Assembly (NCBI GenBank): GCA_964628835.1
Contig: CAZVME010000039.1
Span: forward strand, 1-31,690
Length of the DNA stretch: 31,690 nucleotides
Origin: JAAGZL01 sp964628835
GTDB taxonomy: Bacteria; Pseudomonadota; Gammaproteobacteria; Chromatiales; Chromatiaceae
Direction: 5' to 3'
Below, in pieces: positions 24,616 to 31,690 of the stretch. Under the pieces are notes generated by a model that saw only the letters and a list, made by a program, of their open reading frames with translations, was not told the DNA's origin and did not search any database. The translations under genes were made by a program, and so were the position numbers. The first letter of the stretch is position 1, and the number at the start of each line of letters is the position of its first letter.

Positions 24616-25161
24616 TCACTCCCTCAAGGTAAGAGAGAACCTTACTGCAGAACCATAGGAGCGATACTCCATGTCACGTTCGATACTGATATCCTCTCCA
24701 AAGTGCTCGCTCACCCCTCCATCATTCCGTGGGCCAGATCACCCAGAGCGCGACGTGACCGATAGGTGACTTTCAACTGGTCGGGGCTGGGCGAGGTAAA
24801 CTCAAATGATGGCAGCTCCGCATCTGGATAGAGTTTGCGCACCTCCACATGGATGTACTGTTCAACCGAATGCAGGAATTCGAAGGTTGAGTCAGCATCC
24901 TTAATAAAGTGGGGATAACTAGCAAACAGGCTTTTGAACAGATACGCGCCAAAGGCCCGCACCAGGTCGGGGGCGCGGACCCCGCTGATATCGCTTAAGG
25001 CAGCCGCCAGATATAGCAGCTCATGGTGGTTATATGCACCTACGGAGGTATAGACCCCACCGGAGGGAAGATCAGACGCCTCAATGAGGTCATCCACCAT
25101 AATCAGGTGAATAGACCGCTTCCACAAACTCCAGAAATTCACAAAATACCAGCCCTTTCAT
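24616..25161 (-). pseudogene. H-NOX heme nitric oxide/oxygen sensor, two frameshifts
   Basis: When two single-base shifts are repaired, this is a 181-residue H-NOX protein, exactly the family length. It begins MKGLVFCEFLEFVEAVYSPD in one frame; one extra T at about 25101 moves it to the frame reading MVDDLIEASDLPSGGVYTS, which runs to HGMMEG. A missing base in the G run at 24714-24717 then moves it back to VSEHFGEDISIERDMEYRS, ending at 24616. The proximal heme ligand is His104 in IHVEVRKLYP and the heme-propionate motif Tyr-x-Ser-x-Arg is present (YRSRR). H-NOX proteins bind NO at heme and control a cognate kinase, here the next gene. Sequencing error could explain the shifts, but the adjoining kinase has independent nonsense codons. 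The 180 bases upstream hold no sure promoter. Confidence 0.9.
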
Positions 25162-25341
25162 AGCATTATGCCCCACAGATAAATTTCAGCTTACAATCCA
25201 CTGAGTTTCGTCTGCTCTATTTATCCTAAAAATCACGGCTTACCAACCACATACTATAATCTGCGCTTGAATGGCTGAAAACTTTAGTATTTTCTTTTCC
25301 CAGGCACGGGAGAGAATCTCCGTTAAAACCAGCTAGTTAGA

Positions 25342-26202
25342 TCAGAAGCAGGCAGGAAGGCCTTGATCCATTGAGGGATATACAAGCTCAACCCCCAGTT
25401 CACCCCTTATTTTACTGTTATCCAGACGCCGTGACTCCTGCATATATGACAACATACCGGCAGACAGTTGCTCCTGTGCCTGCGCCAGGGAGATGGCCGG
25501 GGGCGGTGGCAGGCCAGCCAGATCAGCAATCCTGGTGAAGTAATCGATCATGGCTCCAGGTGAACCATCACTTGCATTGTAGACCTCTCCGTCGCCACCA
25601 CGCTCCATGGCCGCAATGCACACCTGCACCAGATCAGATATATGGATTCGATTGGTCCAGGGCGACTCCTCGCTCCGCACCAGTGGCAGGCCGCGCCGCA
25701 GGCGCTCCAGGGGTAGTTTGCCCGGCCCGTAAATACCAGCCACGCGCACAATTACCAACTCACCACCGGCGTCCGAACGCCACTTTTGAAAACTGCACTC
25801 AGCATCCCAACGCCGCTTGGCCCGGGATGCAACCGGGTTGACCGGGTGCTGCTCCGTGACCCACGCCCCCTTGCAGTCCCCATACACCCCGGTGGTGCTG
25901 AGATAGACGATACGGCGCGGATTGCCCTGGTCACTGAAGCCAGAGATCAGCTTGCGCACCCGAGTATCCAGCTCACCAGTTTTGGGTGGTGGAATAAAAT
26001 AGAACAGGGTTGAATTCTCAAGCGGAAGTTCAGATGTGGCAGCGGCATCGAGGTCCAGCCGTACGGCGTTAATTCCCAGCTCCTGCAACGGCTCACAGCT
26101 GGATGCGGTGCGGACGATCCCCAGGACCTGCCGCCCATGGCTCAATCTCTCGGCGGCAACCAGACGCCCCAGGTGGCCACACCCGAATATCAGCTCAGGC
26201 AT
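25342..26202 (-). CDS. SDR-family NAD(P)-dependent epimerase/oxidoreductase
   Basis: A 286-residue Rossmann-fold protein of the extended SDR type (YeeZ-like). The dinucleotide loop is FGCGHLGRLVA at residues 6-16. The central RRIVYLSTTGVYGD segment is family-typical, and WTNRIHISDLVQVC and VYNASDG follow in order. The usual active-site YxxxK is not obvious, so catalysis is uncertain; the substrate is unknown. The start fixed by the family pattern (MPELIFGCGHLG) has no ribosome binding site: the 26210-26473 element ends seven bases upstream. The gene is in the same direction as hemCDXY and was probably their last operon member before the insertion. Confidence 0.82.
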   Translation of the reverse strand: MPELIFGCGHLGRLVAAERLSHGRQVLGIVRTASSCEPLQELGINAVRLDLDAAATSELPLENSTLFYFIPPPKTGELDTRVRKLISGFSDQGNPRRIVYLSTTGVYGDCKGAWVTEQHPVNPVASRAKRRWDAECSFQKWRSDAGGELVIVRVAGIYGPGKLPLERLRRGLPLVRSEESPWTNRIHISDLVQVCIAAMERGGDGEVYNASDGSPGAMIDYFTRIADLAGLPPPPAISLAQAQEQLSAGMLSYMQESRRLDNSKIRGELGVELVYPSMDQGLPACF

Positions 26203-26209
26203 TCAGCTA

Positions 26210-26473
26210 GTGTACTGTAACGTATAAATGGCACATATCAGCGTGGCGAGAAACCGTTAGCTGCAAGGCGCGTCTTGCAGGGAATGGCATGCCCTTTTCA
26301 AGAGACGCAACGCCGCAGATGACGGCTTCTCGCCGCGCCCAGAGGGAGACCCACAAATGACTCAATCCTGCGTTCCAGCCCTTATTAAGGGAACAACCAT
26401 CAACTGCGGACTGCGCCTTGTCTTGAGTCATTTGTGGGCCTCTGATATGTGCTATTTATACGTTACAGTACAC
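26210..26473. mobile_element. 264-bp MITE-like element between hemY and the SDR gene
   Basis: Terminal inverted repeats of 32 bp (26210-26241 and 26442-26473; first bases GTGTACTGTAACGTATAAAT) match at 31 of 32 positions. Inside, a perfect 16-bp inverted repeat pairs 26350-26365 (CCCACAAATGACTCAA) with 26423-26438. A further imperfect hairpin spans 26245-26334 with GGCGAGAA and TTCTCGCC ends, and CCCTTA-T-TAAGGG forms a small hairpin near 26379. No ORF of substance and no transposase are present, so a full-length element elsewhere must have supplied the transposase. No clear target-site duplication could be made out. It occupies nearly all of the 274-base gap. Confidence 0.88.
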
Positions 26474-26476
26474 CAG

Positions 26477-27784
26477 TCAACCGGTCTTACCGGAAGCCGG
26501 CAGAGCAGCATCCATGGGTTGACGCAGAGCTAAGGTATCTCTTTCGAGTGCTGAATCGTCCTGGATCTTGGGGCCATCATAGCGCCAGGATCTTGCAGCC
26601 GGGCCATTGGATGCCAGCTCCAATCCGGCGCGGTAGTTGTCCAGCGCCAGCTCTTGCTCCCCCATCTGCTCCAACAACATCCCCAACTCCTGATGCGCCT
26701 CGGCAGACGAACCCGCCCCGATACTGGCCTCCAGATAGCTGCGCGCCTTGCCCCACAGCTTGCCACGCAGGCAGATGTGCGCCAGGGCCAGCAGCAGTAC
26801 CGGACTGAGCTGATGCTGTAACAACCAGGACTCGCCAGCACTCAACTGCCGAGCAGTATCCACCCCCTCCATTAGGCCATACAGCTCCACCATGCCATCA
26901 TCCCAGTTATCGGAAATGGCATCCCGCAGCAGCTGCTCAGCCTTGGCCTCGAAACCATTGGCCGAGAGATACTCCACATAGATCAGCACCATCTCCCCGT
27001 TGCTGCGCAGCTGTTTGGGCGCCTGGCGCCAAACAGTTTCCATGGCCTCGGTATCCTGTTCGGTCGCCGCCTGGAGCAGAAGCTCTACGTAGACCTTCTG
27101 TTCCAGACCGCGCAACTCATCCCGGGCAATCACATCCCGCTTGTGTAGCTCCGGCAACAACTGCTGGAGCTGGGTCCAACTCCCCAGATCCAGATAGAGA
27201 TCCTTCAACAGCTTGAGCACATAGGCGTGTCTGGGAGCCAACTGACGCAGATGCATCAGGGTGGCCAGAGCCTGTTCCATCTGACCGTTGGAGAGCTGAA
27301 GCTCGGCCTGAGTCAGAGTGACCGCAATATCTTCAGAGGGTGCACTGGCGTAGGCCAGTTGCAGATAGTTATCACGTTTCACCTGCGCGCCTTGTGCCTG
27401 GGCGGTGCGGGCCGCGCCCAGATAGTTCAACAGCGGCCGGTCTGAGGAGTCCACATGCTTGAGCAGCTTCTGCTCCGCACTCTTCCACTTGCCCGCAGCC
27501 AGATCCATCAGACCATTGGCCAGGGAGTTACGCGCCCGCTTCTTCTGGCGATCCTGTTGCCACTCCTGGAGGCGCTCCGGCATGGACCACACCCTGGATA
27601 TGGTGCGCACCAGCAGATACATGGCCAGGAACAGCAGCAGGTCCAGCAGGATAAACAGGGCCAGACTCCCCTCCACCGTCCACTCGCCATACCCCAGCAG
27701 GGCGTAACCATTGCCCTGATTCAACAGGGAGACCAGCACCACCGACAGCCCGATAAAAATAAGTGCGCTTATCAGAGACTTCAT
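26477..27784 (-). CDS. hemY: HemY, TPR-containing inner-membrane protein of heme cluster
   Basis: A 435-residue protein with two N-terminal membrane helices (about 5-22 and 40-60: LISALIFIGLSVVLVSLL and LALFILLDLLLFLAMYLL) and a long helical-repeat (TPR) region, ending in ELGMLLEQMGEQELALDNYR. This is the gammaproteobacterial HemY of the hemCDXY operon, distinct from the protoporphyrinogen oxidase of the same name; its role in tetrapyrrole synthesis is not precisely known. Its ATG overlaps the hemX stop by four bases (ATGA), so the two are translationally coupled. Three bases after its stop the 264-bp element begins, which may affect the mRNA 3' end. Confidence 0.93.
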   Translation of the reverse strand: MKSLISALIFIGLSVVLVSLLNQGNGYALLGYGEWTVEGSLALFILLDLLLFLAMYLLVRTISRVWSMPERLQEWQQDRQKKRARNSLANGLMDLAAGKWKSAEQKLLKHVDSSDRPLLNYLGAARTAQAQGAQVKRDNYLQLAYASAPSEDIAVTLTQAELQLSNGQMEQALATLMHLRQLAPRHAYVLKLLKDLYLDLGSWTQLQQLLPELHKRDVIARDELRGLEQKVYVELLLQAATEQDTEAMETVWRQAPKQLRSNGEMVLIYVEYLSANGFEAKAEQLLRDAISDNWDDGMVELYGLMEGVDTARQLSAGESWLLQHQLSPVLLLALAHICLRGKLWGKARSYLEASIGAGSSAEAHQELGMLLEQMGEQELALDNYRAGLELASNGPAARSWRYDGPKIQDDSALERDTLALRQPMDAALPASGKTG

Positions 27785-28926
27785 GATTCCGCCTTCTGCC
27801 CTTCACTGTTCAGACGCCGCTGCTCCAGAAGCATGCGTAGCGATCTGGTGATATCGGGCAGTGCCGGCTGCACCTGCAACCCCTTGAGATCACCGATTTC
27901 GGCCTGCATGGTCTTGGTGACCGCCTGCTTCTGATCAAAAAACTCCGCCACCCAGGCCGTCGCCCGCTCCAGACTGGAGTCATACAGGGACTGATCCCGA
28001 CGCAACAGGGCCAGGCGCGCCGCCTCCAGTTGCAGACGTAAATTCTGATAGAGGAAAAACCGCTGCTCCGGCCCCAGCATGGCGGTGAGTGGGCGATCGT
28101 TCTTGCGGATCACCATCAGAGATTTGAATCCCTCCCAACCGTCGTGCAGCACTGTATCCACGGTGAACTCCTTGGACTTTTCAGCCTGACCCTGCGCCTT
28201 GGCGCTGATCACCGGCCCGGACTGGGGCAGCTTAAGTTTTTCCACCTGGGATACCAGGCTTGAGAGCGTGGAGACATGGGCCACCAGATCCAGCACCTTG
28301 ATCGCCTTTAGCTGCGCCATCTCGCTGGCTAGCACCTCTCTCACCCCGTTCCACACCGGGTCACCGGAATCGCGCAACCGTCCATCGGCAGTATTCAGGG
28401 CGACCAGGGCGGTGGCGGCATCCCCTTCCAGTTGCAGACGGTGATTGGCAATCCGCATCAGATACTCCGCCTCAGCCACGATCCACTGGGTACTGCTACG
28501 GCCAATGCGCCGGAACACCCCATCCAGGGACTCTTTCATCTCCAGGCTCTGCTGCTGCAGCCGGGCGCGCTCCTGTTTCAACATTTGATCCAGGGCGGAG
28601 AAGGCGGCCTGCTGGGCGACGATGGTCTTGCCGGACTCATCCAGTCGTCCCTTGGTCTCAATCTGCCTCTCCTTGAGCTCCACCACCGCCTGCCCCTCCT
28701 GCTGCACTGCACCCTTGAGCTCAGCCCATTTCATATAGCCCAGGCCCACACCACCAACTGCCACCACCAGTGCCAGCAGCGCAATAATCAGCGGCAGCTT
28801 GGATGTCTTCGGCTGAACATTCGGCTCCACCAGGGGCTCGACCTGCTCTTCAGGGGAGACCGCTATCTCTTCAGAGGGCTCCGGGGTGGTGGGATCGAGT
28901 TCCTGCTTCTCTGTTTCGTTCATCAT
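27781..28926 (-). CDS. hemX: HemX, membrane-anchored protein of heme cluster
   Basis: A 381-residue protein. An acidic, Pro/Glu-rich cytoplasmic N-terminus (about 1-43) precedes one membrane helix (LPLIIALLALVVAVGGVGLGY), a coiled-coil region (about 75-130) and a helical C-terminal domain with RRIGRSSTQWIVAEAEYLMR and GPEQRFFLYQNLRLQLEAAR, hallmarks of bacterial HemX. Databases often label it uroporphyrinogen III methyltransferase, but it lacks the SAM-dependent methyltransferase fold. I start at ATG 28926, with GGA about 6-8 bases upstream; the frame also has a TTG at 28935. It sits between hemD and hemY and overlaps hemY by four bases. Confidence 0.92.
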   Translation of the reverse strand: MMNETEKQELDPTTPEPSEEIAVSPEEQVEPLVEPNVQPKTSKLPLIIALLALVVAVGGVGLGYMKWAELKGAVQQEGQAVVELKERQIETKGRLDESGKTIVAQQAAFSALDQMLKQERARLQQQSLEMKESLDGVFRRIGRSSTQWIVAEAEYLMRIANHRLQLEGDAATALVALNTADGRLRDSGDPVWNGVREVLASEMAQLKAIKVLDLVAHVSTLSSLVSQVEKLKLPQSGPVISAKAQGQAEKSKEFTVDTVLHDGWEGFKSLMVIRKNDRPLTAMLGPEQRFFLYQNLRLQLEAARLALLRRDQSLYDSSLERATAWVAEFFDQKQAVTKTMQAEIGDLKGLQVQPALPDITRSLRMLLEQRRLNSEGQKAES

Positions 28927-28965
28927 CTTTTCCAAGGGAGGTATTATATAAAGCCTAGTGTAGCG

Positions 28966-29748
28966 TCATGCCGGTCTATTACCAATCTCTTCTGCCCAGT
29001 TACAGACTGCTCTCAGCAGACCCTGATCAGACGCCTCAGGGGCCACTATTATCTGGTTACAGCCCAGCTCCAGGGCCCGGTCCCGAATCCGTTCACTCAC
29101 CACCACCAGAGGGGTCTGGCACAACCGGGGCTGGCCCGGTTCTCCCAGTATTCGGAAGAGACCATCCAGGATCTCACAACTGGTGACGGTGACTATCTGT
29201 ACCTGTTCATACCAGGTGGATAACAGCGCTGTGGCATCTGTCGTCAGATACTGCCGGGTGTACACCTCCACATACTGCACCTCGGCCCCGCGCTCGTGCA
29301 GGGTATCGCCCAACAGTGGGCGTCCGCCGTTACCGCGCAGGATGAGAACACGCTTGCCTGCCACCTGAGTCAGTTGTGGCAACCCCAGCAGAGCCTCGCT
29401 GTCGAACCGCTGCTGCGGCAAGACATCCACTGCAATCCCCATCTCGGACAGGACTCTGGCGGTACCCTTGCCCACCGCGGCAACTGGCAGCCTTGGGGGC
29501 ACTCCATGCTCACCCAAAAGCTCAACCCCGTAGCGCACCGCATTGGGACTGACAAAGATGGCCAGATCATACTTCGGCAGCTGCCGCAGCAGTGCCCTGG
29601 CCCTTGCCGGGTCTTCCGGCCCATGGATGGCGATGGTGGGAAAGCGCATGGCGTTACCGCCCTGGGCGCAGATCAGATCACACAGGGGTTCCGCCTGCCC
29701 AAGAGGGCGGGTGATGAGAACACCAATGCCGGTGAGGTCACAACTCAC
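28966..29748 (-). CDS. hemD: Uroporphyrinogen-III synthase
   Basis: A 260-residue two-lobed enzyme that cyclises hydroxymethylbilane to uroporphyrinogen III with ring D inversion. HemD sequences are poorly conserved, but VLITRPLGQAEPLCDLI at the start, AIFVSPNAVRYGVELL, AAVGKGTARVLSEMGI, KRVLILRGNGGRPLL and VTVTSCEILDGLF are in the correct order. The best start is GTG 29746-29748; no in-frame ATG lies between it and the hemC stop, 46 bases away. Its location after hemC and before hemX is the canonical order. No disruption is visible. Confidence 0.93.
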   Translation of the reverse strand: MSCDLTGIGVLITRPLGQAEPLCDLICAQGGNAMRFPTIAIHGPEDPARARALLRQLPKYDLAIFVSPNAVRYGVELLGEHGVPPRLPVAAVGKGTARVLSEMGIAVDVLPQQRFDSEALLGLPQLTQVAGKRVLILRGNGGRPLLGDTLHERGAEVQYVEVYTRQYLTTDATALLSTWYEQVQIVTVTSCEILDGLFRILGEPGQPRLCQTPLVVVSERIRDRALELGCNQIIVAPEASDQGLLRAVCNWAEEIGNRPA

Positions 29749-29794
29749 TGGGCAGGGTCCGGTATGAGAAGTGTCTGATGCATGACCACAATTG

Positions 29795-30724
29795 CTATTT
29801 TTCGTACAGCGCCTTCAGGATGGGACCGGCCCCATTGGCCAGCAGTTCATTCGCCAGCGCCACGCCCATGACCTCGGCGTCCTGGTGGGCACCTCGAGTC
29901 TCGGCCCGGATGATCTTGCTGCCGTCCGGCTCACCCACCAGTCCACGCAGATAGAGTTCATCTCCCTGCAGGATGGCATAGCCGGCGATGGGTACCTGAC
30001 AGCCTCCCATAAGACGATGATTCATGGCACGTTCGGCCGAGACGCACAGCGCCGTTTCGGCATGGCGCAGGGGCTCCAGCAGGACGTTTACCCGCTCATC
30101 ATCCACCCGGCACTCGATACCCACCGCGCCCTGTCCGATAGCAGGCAGACTCTGCTCAGGCGCAATGTAACCGGCTATGCGCTGCTCAAAACCCAGCCGT
30201 ATCAATCCGGCTGCGGCCAGGATGATGGCGTCAAACTCCCCCTCATCCAGTTTGCGCAGGCGGGTATTCACATTGCCGCGCAGGGGGGCAATCTTCAGAT
30301 CAGGACGACCCTCCCGCAGCTGGCACTCACGCCGTAGGCTGGAGGTGCCCACGGTGGCACCTTGTGGCAGCTCATCCAGCCCCTTGAAATTATTGGAGAC
30401 GAAGGCGTCTCTGGGATCCTCCCGCTGCATGATCACCGGCAGGTGCAACCCTTCGGGCAGCTCCACCGGCACATCCTTCATGGAGTGCACCGCGATATCG
30501 GCACTGCCGGCCAGCATGCCCTGCTCCAGCTCTTTCACAAACAGGCCCTTGCCACCGATCTTGGCCAGGGGGGTATCCAGGATCTTGTCGCCCTGGGTGC
30601 TCATGCCCAGCAGTTCCACCTCCAGACCAGGATGAGCCTTCTTCAGCTCTGCGGCCACATGTTCGGCCTGCCACATGGCCAACGGTGATTTTCTGGTTGC
30701 AATACGTATTATCTGGTCACTCAT
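29795..30724 (-). CDS. hemC: Hydroxymethylbilane synthase (porphobilinogen deaminase)
   Basis: A 309-residue enzyme that joins four porphobilinogen units on a covalently bound dipyrromethane primer. The cofactor-carrying cysteine is Cys242 in LMGGCQVPI. The N-terminal IRIATRKSPLAMWQAEHV, the substrate loop IAVHSMKDVPVELP and GTSSLRRECQLRE with its arginines are all present. Length agrees with the family. It probably begins the hemCDXY transcription unit; the gap of 216 bases to the upstream algR-like gene holds a short direct repeat but no certain promoter. hemB, which makes its substrate, lies 22 kb away in this window. Confidence 0.97.
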   Translation of the reverse strand: MSDQIIRIATRKSPLAMWQAEHVAAELKKAHPGLEVELLGMSTQGDKILDTPLAKIGGKGLFVKELEQGMLAGSADIAVHSMKDVPVELPEGLHLPVIMQREDPRDAFVSNNFKGLDELPQGATVGTSSLRRECQLREGRPDLKIAPLRGNVNTRLRKLDEGEFDAIILAAAGLIRLGFEQRIAGYIAPEQSLPAIGQGAVGIECRVDDERVNVLLEPLRHAETALCVSAERAMNHRLMGGCQVPIAGYAILQGDELYLRGLVGEPDGSKIIRAETRGAHQDAEVMGVALANELLANGAGPILKALYEK

Positions 30725-30851
30725 AAAGAAAGATCCGGCTGAAAAGGGTGAATGCTAAATGCTTGCAGGCTGGGTGGCAAATTCAGCGCTAAATATTATT
30801 TTCAAATTGACATACCGTTACTCCCACCAGCAAGGCAACATCTAAATTTCT

Positions 30852-30866
30852 CGCAGAGACGCAGAG
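30852..30866. repeat. Short CGCAGAG tandem in the hemC-algR gap
   Basis: CGCAGAG occurs twice, eight bases apart (CGCAGAGACGCAGAG). Forty bases on, CTTGGCACCTTAGCGG partly resembles the complementary half of a widespread degenerate repeat seen in many bacterial intergenic regions. Here it may be a decayed copy of such a repeat. There is no coding sequence in 30725-30940. Confidence 0.4.
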
Positions 30867-30940
30867 TACACTTAACCCCACTCAGACCGAAACAATATTG
30901 TCTTGGCACCTTAGCGGTAGTTCGTTAATAAATAGCCTTT

Positions 30941-31636
30941 CTAGCCACCTTTCAGCCAGCGCCGCACCTCCGGCAGATGGCGACGGCTCACCTCCAGCCG
31001 ATCATCAATATCCCGAAAGTAGACTTGAAAATGCCCGTCCGACCGCTTCTCCAGGCCGTTCAAACTGCCTTTGGCCACCAGCGCATTACGGTGGATGCGC
31101 AGAAAGCCGTCTCCCATCTGCTGTTCCAGCGTCTTCAAAGACTCCTCCAGCAGGGCCTCCCCAGCATTATGCCGGGCGATTACGTACTTCTGTTCGGCCC
31201 GGAAGAAGTAGATCTCATCCACCGGGATACGCAGCACTCCACCCCTGAAGCTGGAGTAGACATACGCCGTGGTATCCCCCTGCAACTCCTCCAAAGCCTG
31301 GATCTGCACCCGACTCAGGGCCTGGGCCCGAGCCAGCGCCAATTCCAGACGCTCCCTACGCACCGGTTTGAGCAGGTAGTCCACGGCGCTACGGTCAAAG
31401 GCCTCCAGGGCATGCTCCTCATAGGCGCTAACGAATATCACCGCCGGGGGTGGATCATTCTGCATGATGCGGGCCGCCGCCTCCAGCCCGTCCATGCCCG
31501 GCATCCGAATATCCATTAGCACCAGATCGATCTCCAGGGCAGAGCACATCTCAACCGCCCCGGCACCACTGGCCGCCTGCCCCACCACCACATATGGCAC
31601 CCCGATCTCTCCCACCAGCTGCCGCAGGCGTTCTCG
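30941..31636 (-). pseudogene. LytTR-type response regulator (AlgR family), 5' end missing
   Basis: About 231 codons remain. The REC domain runs from RERLRQLVGEIG onward, with phosphoacceptor Asp in LVLMDIRMPGMDG, Ser-Ala of the switch and Lys in LLKPVRRE. The C-terminal LytTR DNA-binding domain contains EIYFFRAEQKYVIAR, FLRIHRNALVAK and LEVSRRHLPEVRRWL. The gene should begin with roughly 15 more codons carrying the acidic DDEP pocket needed for phosphorylation; instead, upstream of the arginine codon at 31634-31636, the sequence switches to an argH frame. Only GTG 31613-31615 offers a start. In related genomes this regulator (AlgR) precedes hemC, with its sensor kinase upstream; no kinase is seen here. 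Real truncation and misassembly at the window edge are both possible. Confidence 0.8.
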
Positions 31637-31690
31637 CCCAGCAGCTCAGCCGTATAGTGGCGGTCGATGGGATAGGTGGTGCCAGCCAGG
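31636..31690 (-). CDS. argH: Argininosuccinate lyase fragment (internal piece)
   Basis: Read from the right edge, 18 codons give LAGTTYPIDRHYTAELLG, a near-exact match to the interior of ArgH (usually followed by an FD...NSLDAVSDRDFA-type sequence). After the glycine the expected continuation is lost and the bases instead fit the algR-like reading frame. The rest of argH would lie to the right, outside the window. It is on the same strand as the algR-like gene. The identification rests on only 18 residues. Confidence 0.7.

Noticed and set aside
24700..25110. Programmed frameshifting in the H-NOX gene
   Set aside because: Two shifts in opposite directions without a slippery heptamer plus stimulator structure are better explained by decay or sequencing error.

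Overview
The window is a gene-dense, moderately GC-rich stretch of a gammaproteobacterial chromosome. Two layouts point there. One is a dprA-smg-topA-tsaC-aroE-gamma-carbonic anhydrase series, the order known from enterics with extra genes between. The other is an algR-hemC-hemD-hemX-hemY series, known from Pseudomonas and purple-sulfur or sulfur-oxidising relatives. The species cannot be named from sequence alone; a Chromatiales-like or thiotrophic lineage is my guess. No rRNA, tRNA, CRISPR array, prophage or transposase gene is visible.

Region 1 (1-8548) is housekeeping: the end of dprA, smg, topA, a spermidine-synthase-like methyltransferase-fold protein, purE, tsaC and slyX on the + strand, a solitary mlaC-like gene on the - strand with its own terminator, then hemB and aroE. 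Region 2 (8549-18652) holds a chemoreceptor with a zinc-binding CZB tail, a gamma-carbonic anhydrase (- strand), lemA overlapping a GIDE-type membrane protein that carries an EF-hand loop, oligopeptidase prlC, an SH3-domain membrane protein and ubiD.

Region 3 (18653-25161) is the most interesting. After an orphan ParA-type ATPase come two + strand response regulators (REC-degenerate GGDEF-intact EAL, and a lone REC with a coiled tail). Facing them on the - strand are an H-NOX heme gas sensor, a PAS histidine kinase and a REC-degenerate HD-GYP protein. This matches the parts of the H-NOX/HnoK/HnoB/HnoD nitric-oxide to c-di-GMP network described in Shewanella. Here the sensor half is decayed: the H-NOX gene carries two opposite one-base frameshifts and the kinase carries three in-frame stops in an otherwise unbroken frame. 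The three response regulators remain intact.

Region 4 (25342-31690) is a - strand heme cluster read as algR-like, hemC, hemD, hemX, hemY, then an SDR-family gene. At the far right edge the algR-like gene lacks its first codons and is joined directly to a piece of argH, either a real rearrangement or a contig-end misassembly.

Palindromic elements without coding capacity sit in several gene gaps. Two are MITE-like, with clear terminal inverted repeats (15921-16177 and 26210-26473). One is a 166-bp inverted repeat after parA, and one is a run of three perfect hairpins before prlC. Several lie flush against a stop codon, and the 26210-26473 element separates hemY from its downstream SDR gene and leaves that gene with no visible ribosome binding site.
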